In this document: in pieces, positions 32,901 to 42,340 of the stretch | Layout of the letters: each line of letters starts with the position of its first letter | Position numbering within the stretch: position 1 is the stretch's first letter | Assembly (NCBI GenBank): GCA_001931875.2 | Contig: MSJH02000655.1 | Span: forward strand, 1-64,000 | DNA: 64,000 nt | Direction of reading: 5' to 3' | Source of the DNA: Byssochlamys sp. IMV 00236 | Taxonomy: Eukaryota > Ascomycota > Eurotiomycetes > Eurotiales > Thermoascaceae | Translations under genes and position numbers: made by a program | The notes under the pieces: model-generated | Databases searched by the model: none | The model's input: only the letters and a program-made list of their open reading frames with translations | Told to the model about the DNA's origin: nothing

Positions 32901-33321
32901 CGCTCTGGTTTCCGGCCGTCTTGCCATTGACGAGAGAAGACTGCGGTTCCAGATTCTGGGAAGGTACTTGCGTCTCGGCGAGCTCATTCATCACATCGAC
33001 CAGGTCGTTCCAGCATTGCTGCACTGCTCGGTTGACCAGCTGCGCATAAGGGAAGAAGCCTTGCGTAATATGTGGTAGTTCCGGAACGCGCATGCTTGCC
33101 GACCCCGATGTTGACTCCCTCTGCGATTTCACGCCATCGTGGTTATTGCTATTGAATACGCCGCCGTCTCTGTCATACGACACATCTTTCGAATCGCCAC
33201 GGTCGCCGCCCTTCACTCCGTTGTCCGTTGATGAGTTCGTGATGCCATTCTGGCGATTCGATGGGTTCAGTCCCAGCCTAGACCCACTAGCATTGGCATC
33301 GTCCATAATGATACCAGGCAT
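29973..33321 (-). CDS. MED14: Mediator complex subunit 14 (tail/scaffold)
   Basis: Reverse-strand exons 33321..32617 and 32561..29973 give 1097 residues. Med14 (Rgr1) is the central scaffold of Mediator, joining head, middle and tail in RNA polymerase II regulation. After a disordered N terminus (MPGIIMDDANASGSRLG) comes the conserved Med14 domain: LPHITQGFFPYAQLVNRAVQ, KLLVLSQWGRRAAEVSKLID, QNFIRTRHMAYSGALQRV and, across the 55-nt intron, LGYKPPKPLNAKKMLKTLQ. A long structured region follows, ending in a low-complexity Thr/Gln/Ser tail, PVQVKSESKKDHDVIMID; its VKSE is a possible sumoylation motif. The intron has a TACTAAT branch site. Length and N-terminal motifs fit Aspergillus Med14. Confidence 0.92.
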
Positions 33322-34724
33322 ATCTGATGCGCAGCAGCACTCGTCATCTCACGCATATGGCCCCTCTAACCACAACCACCTCGCAGATCGTGGACTGTCG
33401 ATCGTTTTGTCGATGACGGGGCGATTGTGTAGGTCGAACCGAGAGGACTCTCTATCGGCATAATAATGCGAAGCGTTCTTCGAGCCTCACGACGCTGCGG
33501 TCGTGGATCGCCGTCGAAGTTTCCAGGGCGGATGGGGATATCGACCGGGCAGTGAAGACGTCCGCTCTCACGTGATGAGCTCCAGACCAGCCACTGCCAA
33601 CGTCAAAAGTCTTAGTTAGACTATCTACTCCGTACTTATCTATGTTAAGTTAATTGAACTATTTTAACTGATTGGTTTAACTAGTTTGCAGTAACTAAAT
33701 AAAGCCTTAGTATTACTTAATCAGCAGTGCTAGCGTGCATAATTAACTAACTAGTTATCTATTTATTAGTTACTTCAGATACCGACGAAGCACTGCATTA
33801 CTGATGGGCACTTCAGCTACCGATTCTACTCATCTTTGGAGGTATTAATCCCATCGAGAAATATCTAGACGATATTAAACAGATCTTAAATCTACGAACG
33901 GATTCCAGAGCAAACCGACAGAAAATTCTGTACAAAAACCCGGCCTATCCGATGATGTCAATATCTCGAAATTCAAGATATAGATAAAAAGAGATGGCAG
34001 TATGTAGGGGTGCTGCCCTTTTATATCCTAGTCTTAACAGGGCCTCTCAATCAAAGGGAAATCTGATAGAATGAAGCCATGCTATACTAATAGCAACGAA
34101 CGTCATCAGCACCTGAACGATCTGATAAACGTGCCATGTATGTCACAGAGGAACGGGAAACTACACACATGTTACGGTACAGGGAGGTTGCGGCTCAGCA
34201 AAGCACATCACTCAGCCCTACAGTTTAACTCCTCCGAGCAAGGCTGCTTAGCTGATTGGGAGTACGGAGTAGTAGACGAGAACCCGATCCCATTTGACGC
34301 CCTGACTATGGTACTTACTGGGGGGAACCGCCACTAGAAGTAGACAGCCCTTGTAAATTACTTCAAAAGGGAAAACTCAGCCACCGCCTTCTTCCCTGGA
34401 GGTGATAGTCAGATCCGATGCTTCCGTGGGGATTGCCGCAAGTGCCATATTACCATATTATTTCCATAGGCATGTTGTCGTGCATGGTGCCGTAACTTTA
34501 AAATTAGTGTCCACGGCACCTCCGCCAGAGGCGCATTGGATCTCGCTCTGCGAGGAATAAACATATAAACATAAGGCTGTTGGTAGTATGATTGTATTTA
34601 GAATGGATTATGAGAGAAGATTGAATCAAAAGAAGTCATACCAAATTCACCCGGGGTATTTCAATGCACAGAGAAAGGAATAGTGACAACAGTGACAATA
34701 ATAGTGACGGGCTCCGGTCTAAGC
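33322..34724. other. Intergenic, MED14 / TFIIIC subunit
   Basis: 1403 bp. TCACGTGA lies at 33568-33575, about 250 bp upstream of MED14. An AT-rich zone dense in TTAACTA/CTAGTTA (about 33605-33780) follows. An 88-residue ATG-started frame at 34071-34337 has no recognisable features and is not called. Confidence 0.7.
33568..33575. promoter_or_regulatory. TCACGTGA E-box palindrome
   Basis: The third exact TCACGTGA in the window, about 250 bp upstream of the MED14 start. It is a possible bHLH site; role inferred only. Confidence 0.4.
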
Positions 34725-35747
34725 CTAAAGTCTCGCATTATTGCTGTCCTCTGCAACGGCATCATTATTACTATTGTCATGATTGTTGTTGTTATTGTTA
34801 CCGTTGTCAATCTGGCTGTAGATCTGCTCCAGAGACATCATCGCATTCATGTCTCCCTGCAGCATGGCACGGTTGAGGTTTTGAATCTCTGCCATCCGCT
34901 CTTCTGTTCTTGCCCAGCCTTGCAACCTGCTATCGAAACTGGGACCTCGTCTTGTGCCGAAGACGGTGCGGACGATGTCCTTTTCATTCTTTGCTTGCTT
35001 GGCATTCATGAGCCGTTCTAGAAAGATTGCCTGGTCCGTTTGTCGGGCTGTCTTCGGGACTATCGTTCTTGGTCGTTGCTGCTGAACTTCAGGTGCCTGT
35101 GTAACCGCAGAGTGGTCTGCGCTCACGCTCTGTGCAGCCTTCATACCACTGCTGGTCACAAGGGTTGCTTTCTGACCAACGAGTTTGACAGAATTTACAG
35201 CGAGAAGATCAAACTCCTTCTCTTGTTTGACGAATGTGAGCTCTGACGGCTCTGTCTGGGGCTCCGGCGCTGTGAAAAGTAGTTCTGTACCAATCATGTC
35301 TGTCCAGGAGCAGCTGAAGACCTGGTTCTGGTAAGATACGATAGGGTTGGTGCCCGCTAAATCGAGTAACTGAAGCCGGTTTTGCGACGACATGTCGTCG
35401 CCTGCGTCCGTAGCAGGGTCATTCTGACTATCTAGGAACGACGAGCCTGCATCAAGAGCGGTCGAGAAGGGCGAGGATGCAGAGGACGCGATAGTGGCAG
35501 CGGCAGTAGCAGGCTCCTGCCTGCGTCTTGGGGGCCGTAACACGCCATTACAGGTGGTGAGATCGAGATTCAGATAGAAGGTCTGGAGTGCGCATTAGTG
35601 ATCGTCCGCTGGAGAAGCGGAGAGAACCAGAAAAAAACCTGCCTCTGTCTCGGACTGGTCATACTCGTACTCATACTCGTCGTCGGAGTCGTGGTCGGGG
35701 CCAGCTAGGGCCGGATCCACCACAAGCTCGCGGGGATCGGCTTGCAT
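34725..35747 (-). CDS. TFIIIC tau55/Sfc7-like subunit (TFIIIC_sub6 domain)
   Basis: Reverse-strand exons 35747..35643 and 35582..34725 give 320 residues. After an acidic start (DSDDEYEYEYDQSETE) the protein reads TFYLNLDL across the intron. Further on, NPIVSYQNQVFSCSWTDMIGTELLF is the pattern I recall for the TFIIIC_sub6 beta-barrel domain of RNA polymerase III factor TFIIIC. The second half is probably helical (IFLERLMNAKQAKNEKDIV) and ends in an Asn-rich run. The 60-nt intron appears to use a GC donor (GAG|GCAGGT) with a normal CTCCAG acceptor. The nearby GT donor would break the frame before TFYLNLDL. Family assignment is moderate and rests on this motif; the symbol is left empty. Confidence 0.68.
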
Positions 35748-36638
35748 TGGCGGTCGAGATGTGTTGGCAGGACCGGTTGGGCTATCACTGCCGGCGCACC
35801 CGGGATGATCCAGGCGATCATTAAAAAGAGAAAGAAAGGGAAGGGCAAGAAAAGAAGAAAAGGGAAAGATAGCGGTCCGTCGGAATTCGGAACGGGGCAG
35901 CCCGTTGGTTGGTTGGTTGGATAGTTGGTGATTTAGTTAGTTAGTCTACCATATCTAGAGTATGATCAGAGTATCGATTAGAGAGTAGTCTACCATAGGG
36001 TTGTGAGAGAGTCTGGGATGATGGACCAGAGTCCGCTGCCGTTGCATCAGCATGATATTATTATTATCAAAGCGAGTCTAGGGCCGATCGGTGGGGTCGA
36101 TGCCGGTCGAAGCCAGAAGATATTTTACCAACAAAAAAAAAAAGGGAAAAAGTCGAGTAATAATACATAATACCATACCTAATGCTGTCAGTCAGTCTGG
36201 TCATAAACCTACCAGTACCAGGTCATAGTTCTATCTTCTATCTATCTACCCGGACTATCCGAATAATACCTTGACGGCGAATTGCAGTTGGTCAGCGGGC
36301 GCATCGTCATGATCATGGGGCTGATGGATGAACGATAATCTGTGAATAACGAGTTACTAGTTGACTTAGTTAATCATCAACTTACCTGAATAATAATAAT
36401 ACTAGATACTCCAGCAACTCTACCATATTCTACTCTACCATTATCCATGATCCATAACACATCAGTGGAGGCCGCCCGCTGCCGTCCCGCGCGCCAACCG
36501 GTTCCCGGTTCCGCCTCGGAGTTGCGGTGGTTGACGTAGTGGAAGAACTCTTTAAGCCTAGAGTAGTTCGAGATAGTTACTACATAATAGGTAGTAAGTA
36601 GGTAGGTTATGACGACTGAATTCATACGGTAGATAGAG

Positions 36639-36672
36639 TATTATTATTATTATTATTATTACTACTACTACT
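36639..36672. repeat. Compound (TTA)n(CTA)n microsatellite
   Basis: A TTA run passes directly into an ACT run. Probably polymorphic. Confidence 0.9.
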
Positions 36673-37060
36673 TACTGGTACATACATCGGACTATACTAC
36701 TACTACTGCCTAACTACTACTCTGTACCCTGTCCTATACTACCACATACGTATGGTACGTATCTATGCCGTAGAATACCATATGGTAGTACACCATAATA
36801 CCATAGACACTACTAGATGGACTAGAGTAGATACTGAAACTCCAGTCCAACTCCCCCGGTTTTACCCCTCTTCTCTCTCGCCGTGCCGGTCCCGGGTCAG
36901 GCCGTCGACCATCTCCAAGTGCCCGAAGAAGCTCGACACTCTCCCACTGGTGACTGATGTATGGACAGTTCTGTATCTGTATCTGTACCATCCTCCGTAT
37001 CTGCATTATTCTGCACCCAGTAAGTCGTGACTGCTCTAGTCCCTTTTTCTCTGTGCATAT

Positions 37061-37113
37061 TGTGTGTCTGTCTATCTGTCTATCTATCTGTATCTGTCTA
37101 TCTGTCTGTCTGC
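37061..37113. repeat. CTGT/CTAT tetranucleotide array
   Basis: Interspersed CTGT and CTAT units with a few CTGTAT hexamers. It is an imperfect microsatellite upstream of the VPS62-family gene. Confidence 0.85.
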
Positions 37114-37817
37114 CCATTCCTCCCGGTGGCAGAGAAAAACGGTAACATCCGTGTTCCCCCCCATCTCATCCGGAACGTTCAACTTCTCCGGCTGCTCGCG
37201 GAAAGCTCTCGATGAGTCAAGCCCAACAGCTTGATAGAAGTTTTAGTTCGAGGATGCATCCGTCTAGGCCGTCAGATGCTTTTGGGTGCTCATCATGATG
37301 CCATCCGCTCCCTCCCGGCCTAACCATCTCACTGGCCCGGATTGTCAGGCTTATCCGCTCTTTTCTCCCCTGTCCTGATCCACCCCACTAAGCCTTGTCG
37401 CCTCTTGTCTTGTATTATCTGCACTGTTGACTTTTTTGCTGCTCACGAGGAGACGTGCTGGATCTGAAGCATGTTCTGGGCCCCCGGCTAACTGGAAACC
37501 TCTCGTCCTTCTTTTTTCTTATAACAGTGTCCCTGCAACTCCGTCATGGCGGCCAGACACCGCTTTTCACTCCGCCGTTCGCGATACATCCCACCACCAC
37601 TGCGTTGCTGCACCACGGCCATCTAGGACCACCCCCAACGGACCAGTCGATCGTTCTCTCGCCTGCGACCGCACCGTCCAATTCCCCCGACGACCTGCCC
37701 GGCCGCACTCGACAAACAGTATATGTCCACCAGCAGACAACCCCGACCGCGCTCTCGTCTGGTCCCAACGATCTTGTCGAGTCGGGGGATCCGCGGGATC
37801 TCTCGCTCTTCCAGCAG

Positions 37818-39415
37818 ATGACGCGCAAGTCCTGGGCTGCCATTGCTGTCTTGTCGTCCCTGATAGCTTACGTATCGATCAACAGTCTCTACAGAGCTGT
37901 CAATCCGTCTGCGTTCATATGGTACGAAGAAGACTACGACGAGCCGCGATGGATCGCGAGCTCCCATTCGTGGGTGGACCGCAAAGCCTGCCGCTGGCTA
38001 GGACTCTGCGGTACAGCGCACCTACGCCCAGTCCGGCCCCGGTTTGGACATAGGAAAGCAGGCCTGCAGGAGCCTGTGGACGATGACAACGCACCCTGGC
38101 GTTCTGCATGGGGTCCAGCTGCCAATTTCTCCGCGCAATGGTCGGACGATGACCGGGTCCTGCGGGAGATCCCCGACTATGTTTTCGAATACGCGCCTCT
38201 GGTGCATTTGTTTTCCAAAGAGCAATTCTGGCCTGGCGACATTGCAGAGCATCTATACCATATCACCCCCATGCTGAACTATACGCCAATTCAGTCCCCG
38301 TGGGACCATTCTACGTTACGCAATCTGGACCAATTGAATCAATTCCAGCAAGGAAGACATGTTTTCTTAACCAGTAACGATAATGTTGAAGATCGACCGG
38401 CCTGGCTGGAAGGAGAGAAGAATATCCCGGATCCGGGTGACTCAGACCCGGAAGAACCCTGGGCCGATTGGGATGGCAGAGTAGATGGCGCTATTCCGGG
38501 GGATACCTATGACGAAAGGACGAAGTGGTATGATTCCGGTGATGAAAGTCCATTGCAAGAAGAGACTGGACCAGTACCGGTAGATACGCCCGAAGGTGAA
38601 GAGTTTCGCGATGAACTGAGAAAACGCTTTGGCGGGAAGAGAATCCGCGATGAAAGCCATAACGGCGGACGAAGTGATGCCCCTGCCGTTCTGATCGTCG
38701 TAGACAAGGGACACGGCATCATCGATGCCTTCTGGTTTTACTTTTACAGTTTCAATCTGGGGAATGTGGTTCTGAACGTGCGCTTCGGTAACCACGTAGG
38801 TGACTGGGAGCATTGTCTCGTGCGGTTTCACAATGGCAAGCCGAAGGCGTTGTTCTTCAGCGCACACTCTGCCGGTGAGGCATACAGCTATGAGGCGGTC
38901 GAGAAGATCGGGAAACGGGTGAGTTGCCATCCTAGCCGGAAGCTTGAATGAACCAAAGCACTGACGGTGCAACCTAGCCTGTGATATACTCTGCCGTTGG
39001 CACCCATGCGATGTATGCCACGCCGGGGATACACGAATATATTCTGCCGTGGGGACTCCTCCATGACGAGACGGATCGGGGCCCACTCTGGGATCCGGTG
39101 CTGAACTCGCACACTTACACGTACGATTATCTGAGCGACACCCTCCGCGCGTCCGTCCAAAACCCCGCTTCTCCAACGGAGTGGTTTTATTTCAACGGCC
39201 ACTGGGGCGACAAGTTCTATCCTCTGGGTGACAAGAGGCAATACCGGTTTGCTGGACAATACCACTACGTCAATGGCCCACTGGGTCCCCGATTCAAGAA
39301 CCTCAACAGACGGAAGGTCTGTCAAGGCACAGTGCACGATCCTTGCGTGATCAAGAATTGGATTGGCGACCGTCCACGGGCCAAACGCTGGACGACCTCG
39401 GGGACGGGCGAGTAA
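37818..39415 (+). CDS. VPS62: VPS62/TDA6 family vacuolar-sorting-related protein
   Basis: Exons 37818..38918 and 38978..39415 give 512 residues. A single N-terminal transmembrane or signal-anchor segment (AAIAVLSSLIAYVSINSLY) is followed by the conserved family core: YAPLVHLFSKEQFWPGDI, HITPMLNYTP, DAFWFYFYSFNLG and GNHVGDWEHCLVRF. Across the 59-nt intron come VGTHAMYATPG, DETDRGPLWDP and WFYFNGHWGDK. An acidic region (about 195-260) separates the two halves. Yeast Vps62/Tda6 proteins are implicated in cytoplasm-to-vacuole transport, but their biochemical role is unknown. The start is the first in-frame ATG. The frame is open for about 120 codons upstream without an ATG, so an unseen upstream exon is possible. 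Confidence 0.85.
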
Positions 39416-39745
39416 CCCACCGGAAACCGAGGCAACACGAATATTCCTTTTTTTTATTTTATGAATTTGCAATTATGGCTGGAATGATTATGGCGTCACA
39501 TAATGGTGCTCACGCGTTGAAGATTCTATGTTTTGCTGTCTCGAGTTATCACTTCTTTATACCCCCTGTTGTTCTTCGTTTTTTATGCATGATGCATATC
39601 TCTTATATAGATGGGTCGCTTACCGGATTGGACGTCTTTGAACGGTGATGACAGGCAATGAAAATTCTATTTTGGAAAGGACACAGATCCCCAAGTCTTT
39701 CTTCGTAAACTGCCATCCACCTCTGGGAAGTGCCTCACGATCGAA

Positions 39746-39765
39746 NNNNNNNNNNNNNNNNNNNN
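39746..39765. other. Assembly gap (20 N)
   Basis: Twenty undetermined bases, immediately followed by 24 consecutive A. The homopolymer probably caused the break, so the true length is unknown. Confidence 0.99.
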
Positions 39766-39789
39766 AAAAAAAAAAAAAAAAAAAAAAAA
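39766..39789. repeat. Poly-A run of at least 24
   Basis: A homopolymer abutting the assembly gap. No retroelement sequence or target-site duplication is visible beside it. Confidence 0.9.
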
Positions 39790-40199
39790 CAGAAAGAGGC
39801 GGCTAGACATACTACCTTACCAGCGTGGGAATATATATCTGTCAACCAGGTGTAGTCACATTAATCTTCTTCTCAAATAGACAAAAAGAAAAGAAAGAAC
39901 TTCTAATCAACATCGCAAATATAGAAATCTAGAATTTATACCTTCTATAATAAAAGGAAAGGATAGTTAGCTTTGAATTCTGCTATAGTTATGCATCTGA
40001 CGGAATCCGGGGAAGGAGGCCGTGATCAGTATCTAAGCATGTAGACAAAATTTGGTAACTGACTAAGTAGGTAATTAACTAACTATCCGGAAAAGAAAAA
40101 AAGGAAGAAGAGAATGGGCTAGTTATTGAGGACCTGGTCATATGACGCTACAGAGATAGAGATATATGGTATGTGTTCAAATCGATAGTTAATCTGGTC

Positions 40200-40222
40200 T
40201 AGACTACGTAGTACGTAGTCTA
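40200..40222. repeat. 23-bp palindrome, 11-bp arms
   Basis: The left arm TAGACTACGTA and right arm TACGTAGTCTA are perfect reverse complements around one central G. By simple counting such a palindrome is expected about 0.015 times in 64 kb. Confidence 0.85.
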
Positions 40223-41653
40223 CTCGAGGATCCTTACCAGCTGTGTTTTTTTTGGGCCTGATTAACCGTATATGTAGTTTTAATCCGCGGGTTTTAGATA
40301 TATTATCTTAAAGACTAGTTTGGATTCCTTTTTTCTTTGCGGGGTTTTTTTCTTCTTCTTCTTTGCAAGAAAGACGAGTTACAAGAATGAGTTATTTCAG
40401 ATAACAAAACGGAGGAATTATTATTAAACCAATTGACACTTCTGACTGTATTCAATTCGATGTAGCCCGGCTCAAGCCGAGCCCCTGTCTATTACTTTGA
40501 CGCTCGGATGTCTTTCTTTCTCTCGTCGTGTGAACAACATAGTGGACCCGCTACGGTAGGTTCCTGAGCATTTATCTAGAAGCGGCTAGAAAGGTCTCTG
40601 ATGTAAGTACCATAGAGCACGATGCATAATAATAATAAATCATACTCTATTCTTATGAGAACATCTGGGATCCTTGAGTCGACCTGTCCTCTACACCGCT
40701 CCCTCCCCAACAGGACCGGAAAGAAATTAGATCTGTTCTCTTGCTGCAGCAACAAAGAAAACGCCCTTTTCTCTCTCTCTGTCTCTCCAAGCGACCTTGT
40801 TGGCCAGCGAGAAGGAAATCGTTGACTCATGGAAACGGGCTCTTACGTTATAAGCAGAAGAGTAAGCGGGGTATATTACTTGAATGGTTTCCCGTCTGGG
40901 GCATTATTTGATACTCCGAATTCTCCAGGATCGAACGGGCCCAGGGCGGGGCACATCCGAGAAGAAGCGCGAATTCTTTCTTGTCATGTCATATGGTCGT
41001 TAGTTAGTTAGTCTAGAGGTGAGAAAGACCAAGGGGGGGGAAAAAAAGACGCAGTTACATATTATAGTACATACTCCGTGATAATGGGTTGGAATGAAAG
41101 AGTAAATTAGCTGCAGTTGTCACTTGACCCTTGTCGGCGAGCGCTAGCGAGGCGATAAATTAGGGTACTTCTTTTTACGTTCCTTTGCCAAGCCCCCTTC
41201 TGATTGGTTCCCCTCAACTTAGCATCACGTGCCTTCTTACCGCCTTCCTTTTTGGTATATTAAAACAACTGGCTAGGGGGGTTAGAGGCGGTATTATTCC
41301 TGTAGTTACATATTGAGTCACGTGCTCCTATTTTGCTTCGTAATGAGCGCTCGGCGTCTTTGCTACGGTCTGGCGCGGGCGCCCCGTAGGATAACTGGTT
41401 AAGTAACCATAGTTAGTATCCATGGATTGCGGGTTTGATATTGTGCCATATTTGCAGCTGGATTCTTCCGGCTATATGCGGTGGTATGTAGTACTTTTAG
41501 ATAGAGATCAGCCAGGAACAACCGTAACTAAAGACAAAAAAACGTGTAGGTGTGCCTCTTCTTGTTCTGCTTGTTCCATTTTTCTGGTTACTGCTAGTAC
41601 CCCGCGATGGGCTTCTCTTCCAGGGTTAGACTAGCGATGAGTAGCTTCCCGCC

Positions 41654-41689
41654 GGCTGGTCACCGATCATTTCAATGATCGATCCAGCC
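41654..41689. repeat. Two-part inverted repeat (possible hairpin or operator)
   Basis: An inner pair CGATCATT/AATGATCG (8 bp, 2-nt spacer, 41664-41681) is nested in an outer pair GGCTGG/CCAGCC (41654-41659 and 41684-41689). The lies about 650 bp upstream of GDH2. Confidence 0.75.
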
Positions 41690-42340
41690 CCGTGCGGACC
41701 GGGTTGGCCGCGCCTGGCCGCTGCTGGCCGGCTGGGGTTGTCTAAAGTGTCTAAAGATAGATAGAGATAGTTAGTTAGTCTAGTAAGTAAGTGTAACTAG
41801 CAGAGGAAGACACGAACAAGACAACAATGCGATTGGAACCAGAATGATCCCGCTGGAGCAGACTGGTTATTATTTTGCCGCTCTTCTGCAGCTCCCAATA
41901 ATAATGAACTTGCAAAATGACGTGCCCTTTTGCCCCTGGCGAACTAGAAAAACGTCAACCCGGTCCGGTCGGCGTAACGTGCAATGGATTAATTAATCCA
42001 ATTTATTATTAGTATTCCAGTCCAACCTGGTTCATATTTAAGCCTTCGTCCTCCCTGTCTGTTGTCTGATTGAGGCACGTATCCCTTGATTGACTATCCT
42101 CGCTAGTTAGCTAGCTCTCGCCTTTTATGGGGAGTGTGCGCTTCTTTGTTGTGTTGTCTTGACATCTCATGCCCCTCGCGCGAGGAGACTCGTTATCCCG
42201 CTGACCGCTTCCAACGAACCCTTGCAGATAACAGAGTGTCTGTTGTTTGTTTGAAAGAAAAGAAAAGAGAGAGAGAAAAGAAAAAGAAACTCTCCTCTCT
42301 ATCTAACGGATCTCACCAAAAACAAAAACAGTGATCCGTC

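Larger units (their letters stand above)
35748..37817. other. Divergent intergenic region with microsatellites, TFIIIC subunit / VPS62
   Basis: 2070 bp without a supported gene. It holds a TTGG run (about 35905-35920), TTAGTTAGTTAG sequence, a TTA/CTA array (36639-36672), short perfect palindromes CATACGTATG (36745-36754) and TACCATATGGTA (36776-36787), and a CTGT/CTAT array (about 37061-37113). A 26-codon upstream ORF (37546-37626) precedes VPS62. The VPS62 frame is open back to about 37455 but lacks an ATG. Confidence 0.7.
39416..42340. other. Long intergenic region, VPS62 / GDH2
   Basis: 2925 bp, the largest gene-free stretch. It contains the assembly gap and poly-A run (39746-39789), a 23-bp near-perfect palindrome (40200-40222), CACGTG at 41226-41231 and 41319-41324, a two-part inverted repeat (41654-41689), GGCCG-rich sequence (about 41704-41736), two 11-residue upstream ORFs (42127-42162 and 42169-42204) and a purine tract (42253-42290) just before the GDH2 start. 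Several GATA cores are present (e.g. AGATAA near 42227), of interest because nitrogen regulators bind HGATAR. No protein gene is supported. Confidence 0.7.

Noticed and set aside
34071..34337. 88-codon ATG-started forward frame between MED14 and the TFIIIC gene.
   Set aside because: No domain, signal peptide or codon bias resembling the neighbouring genes; consistent with chance length.
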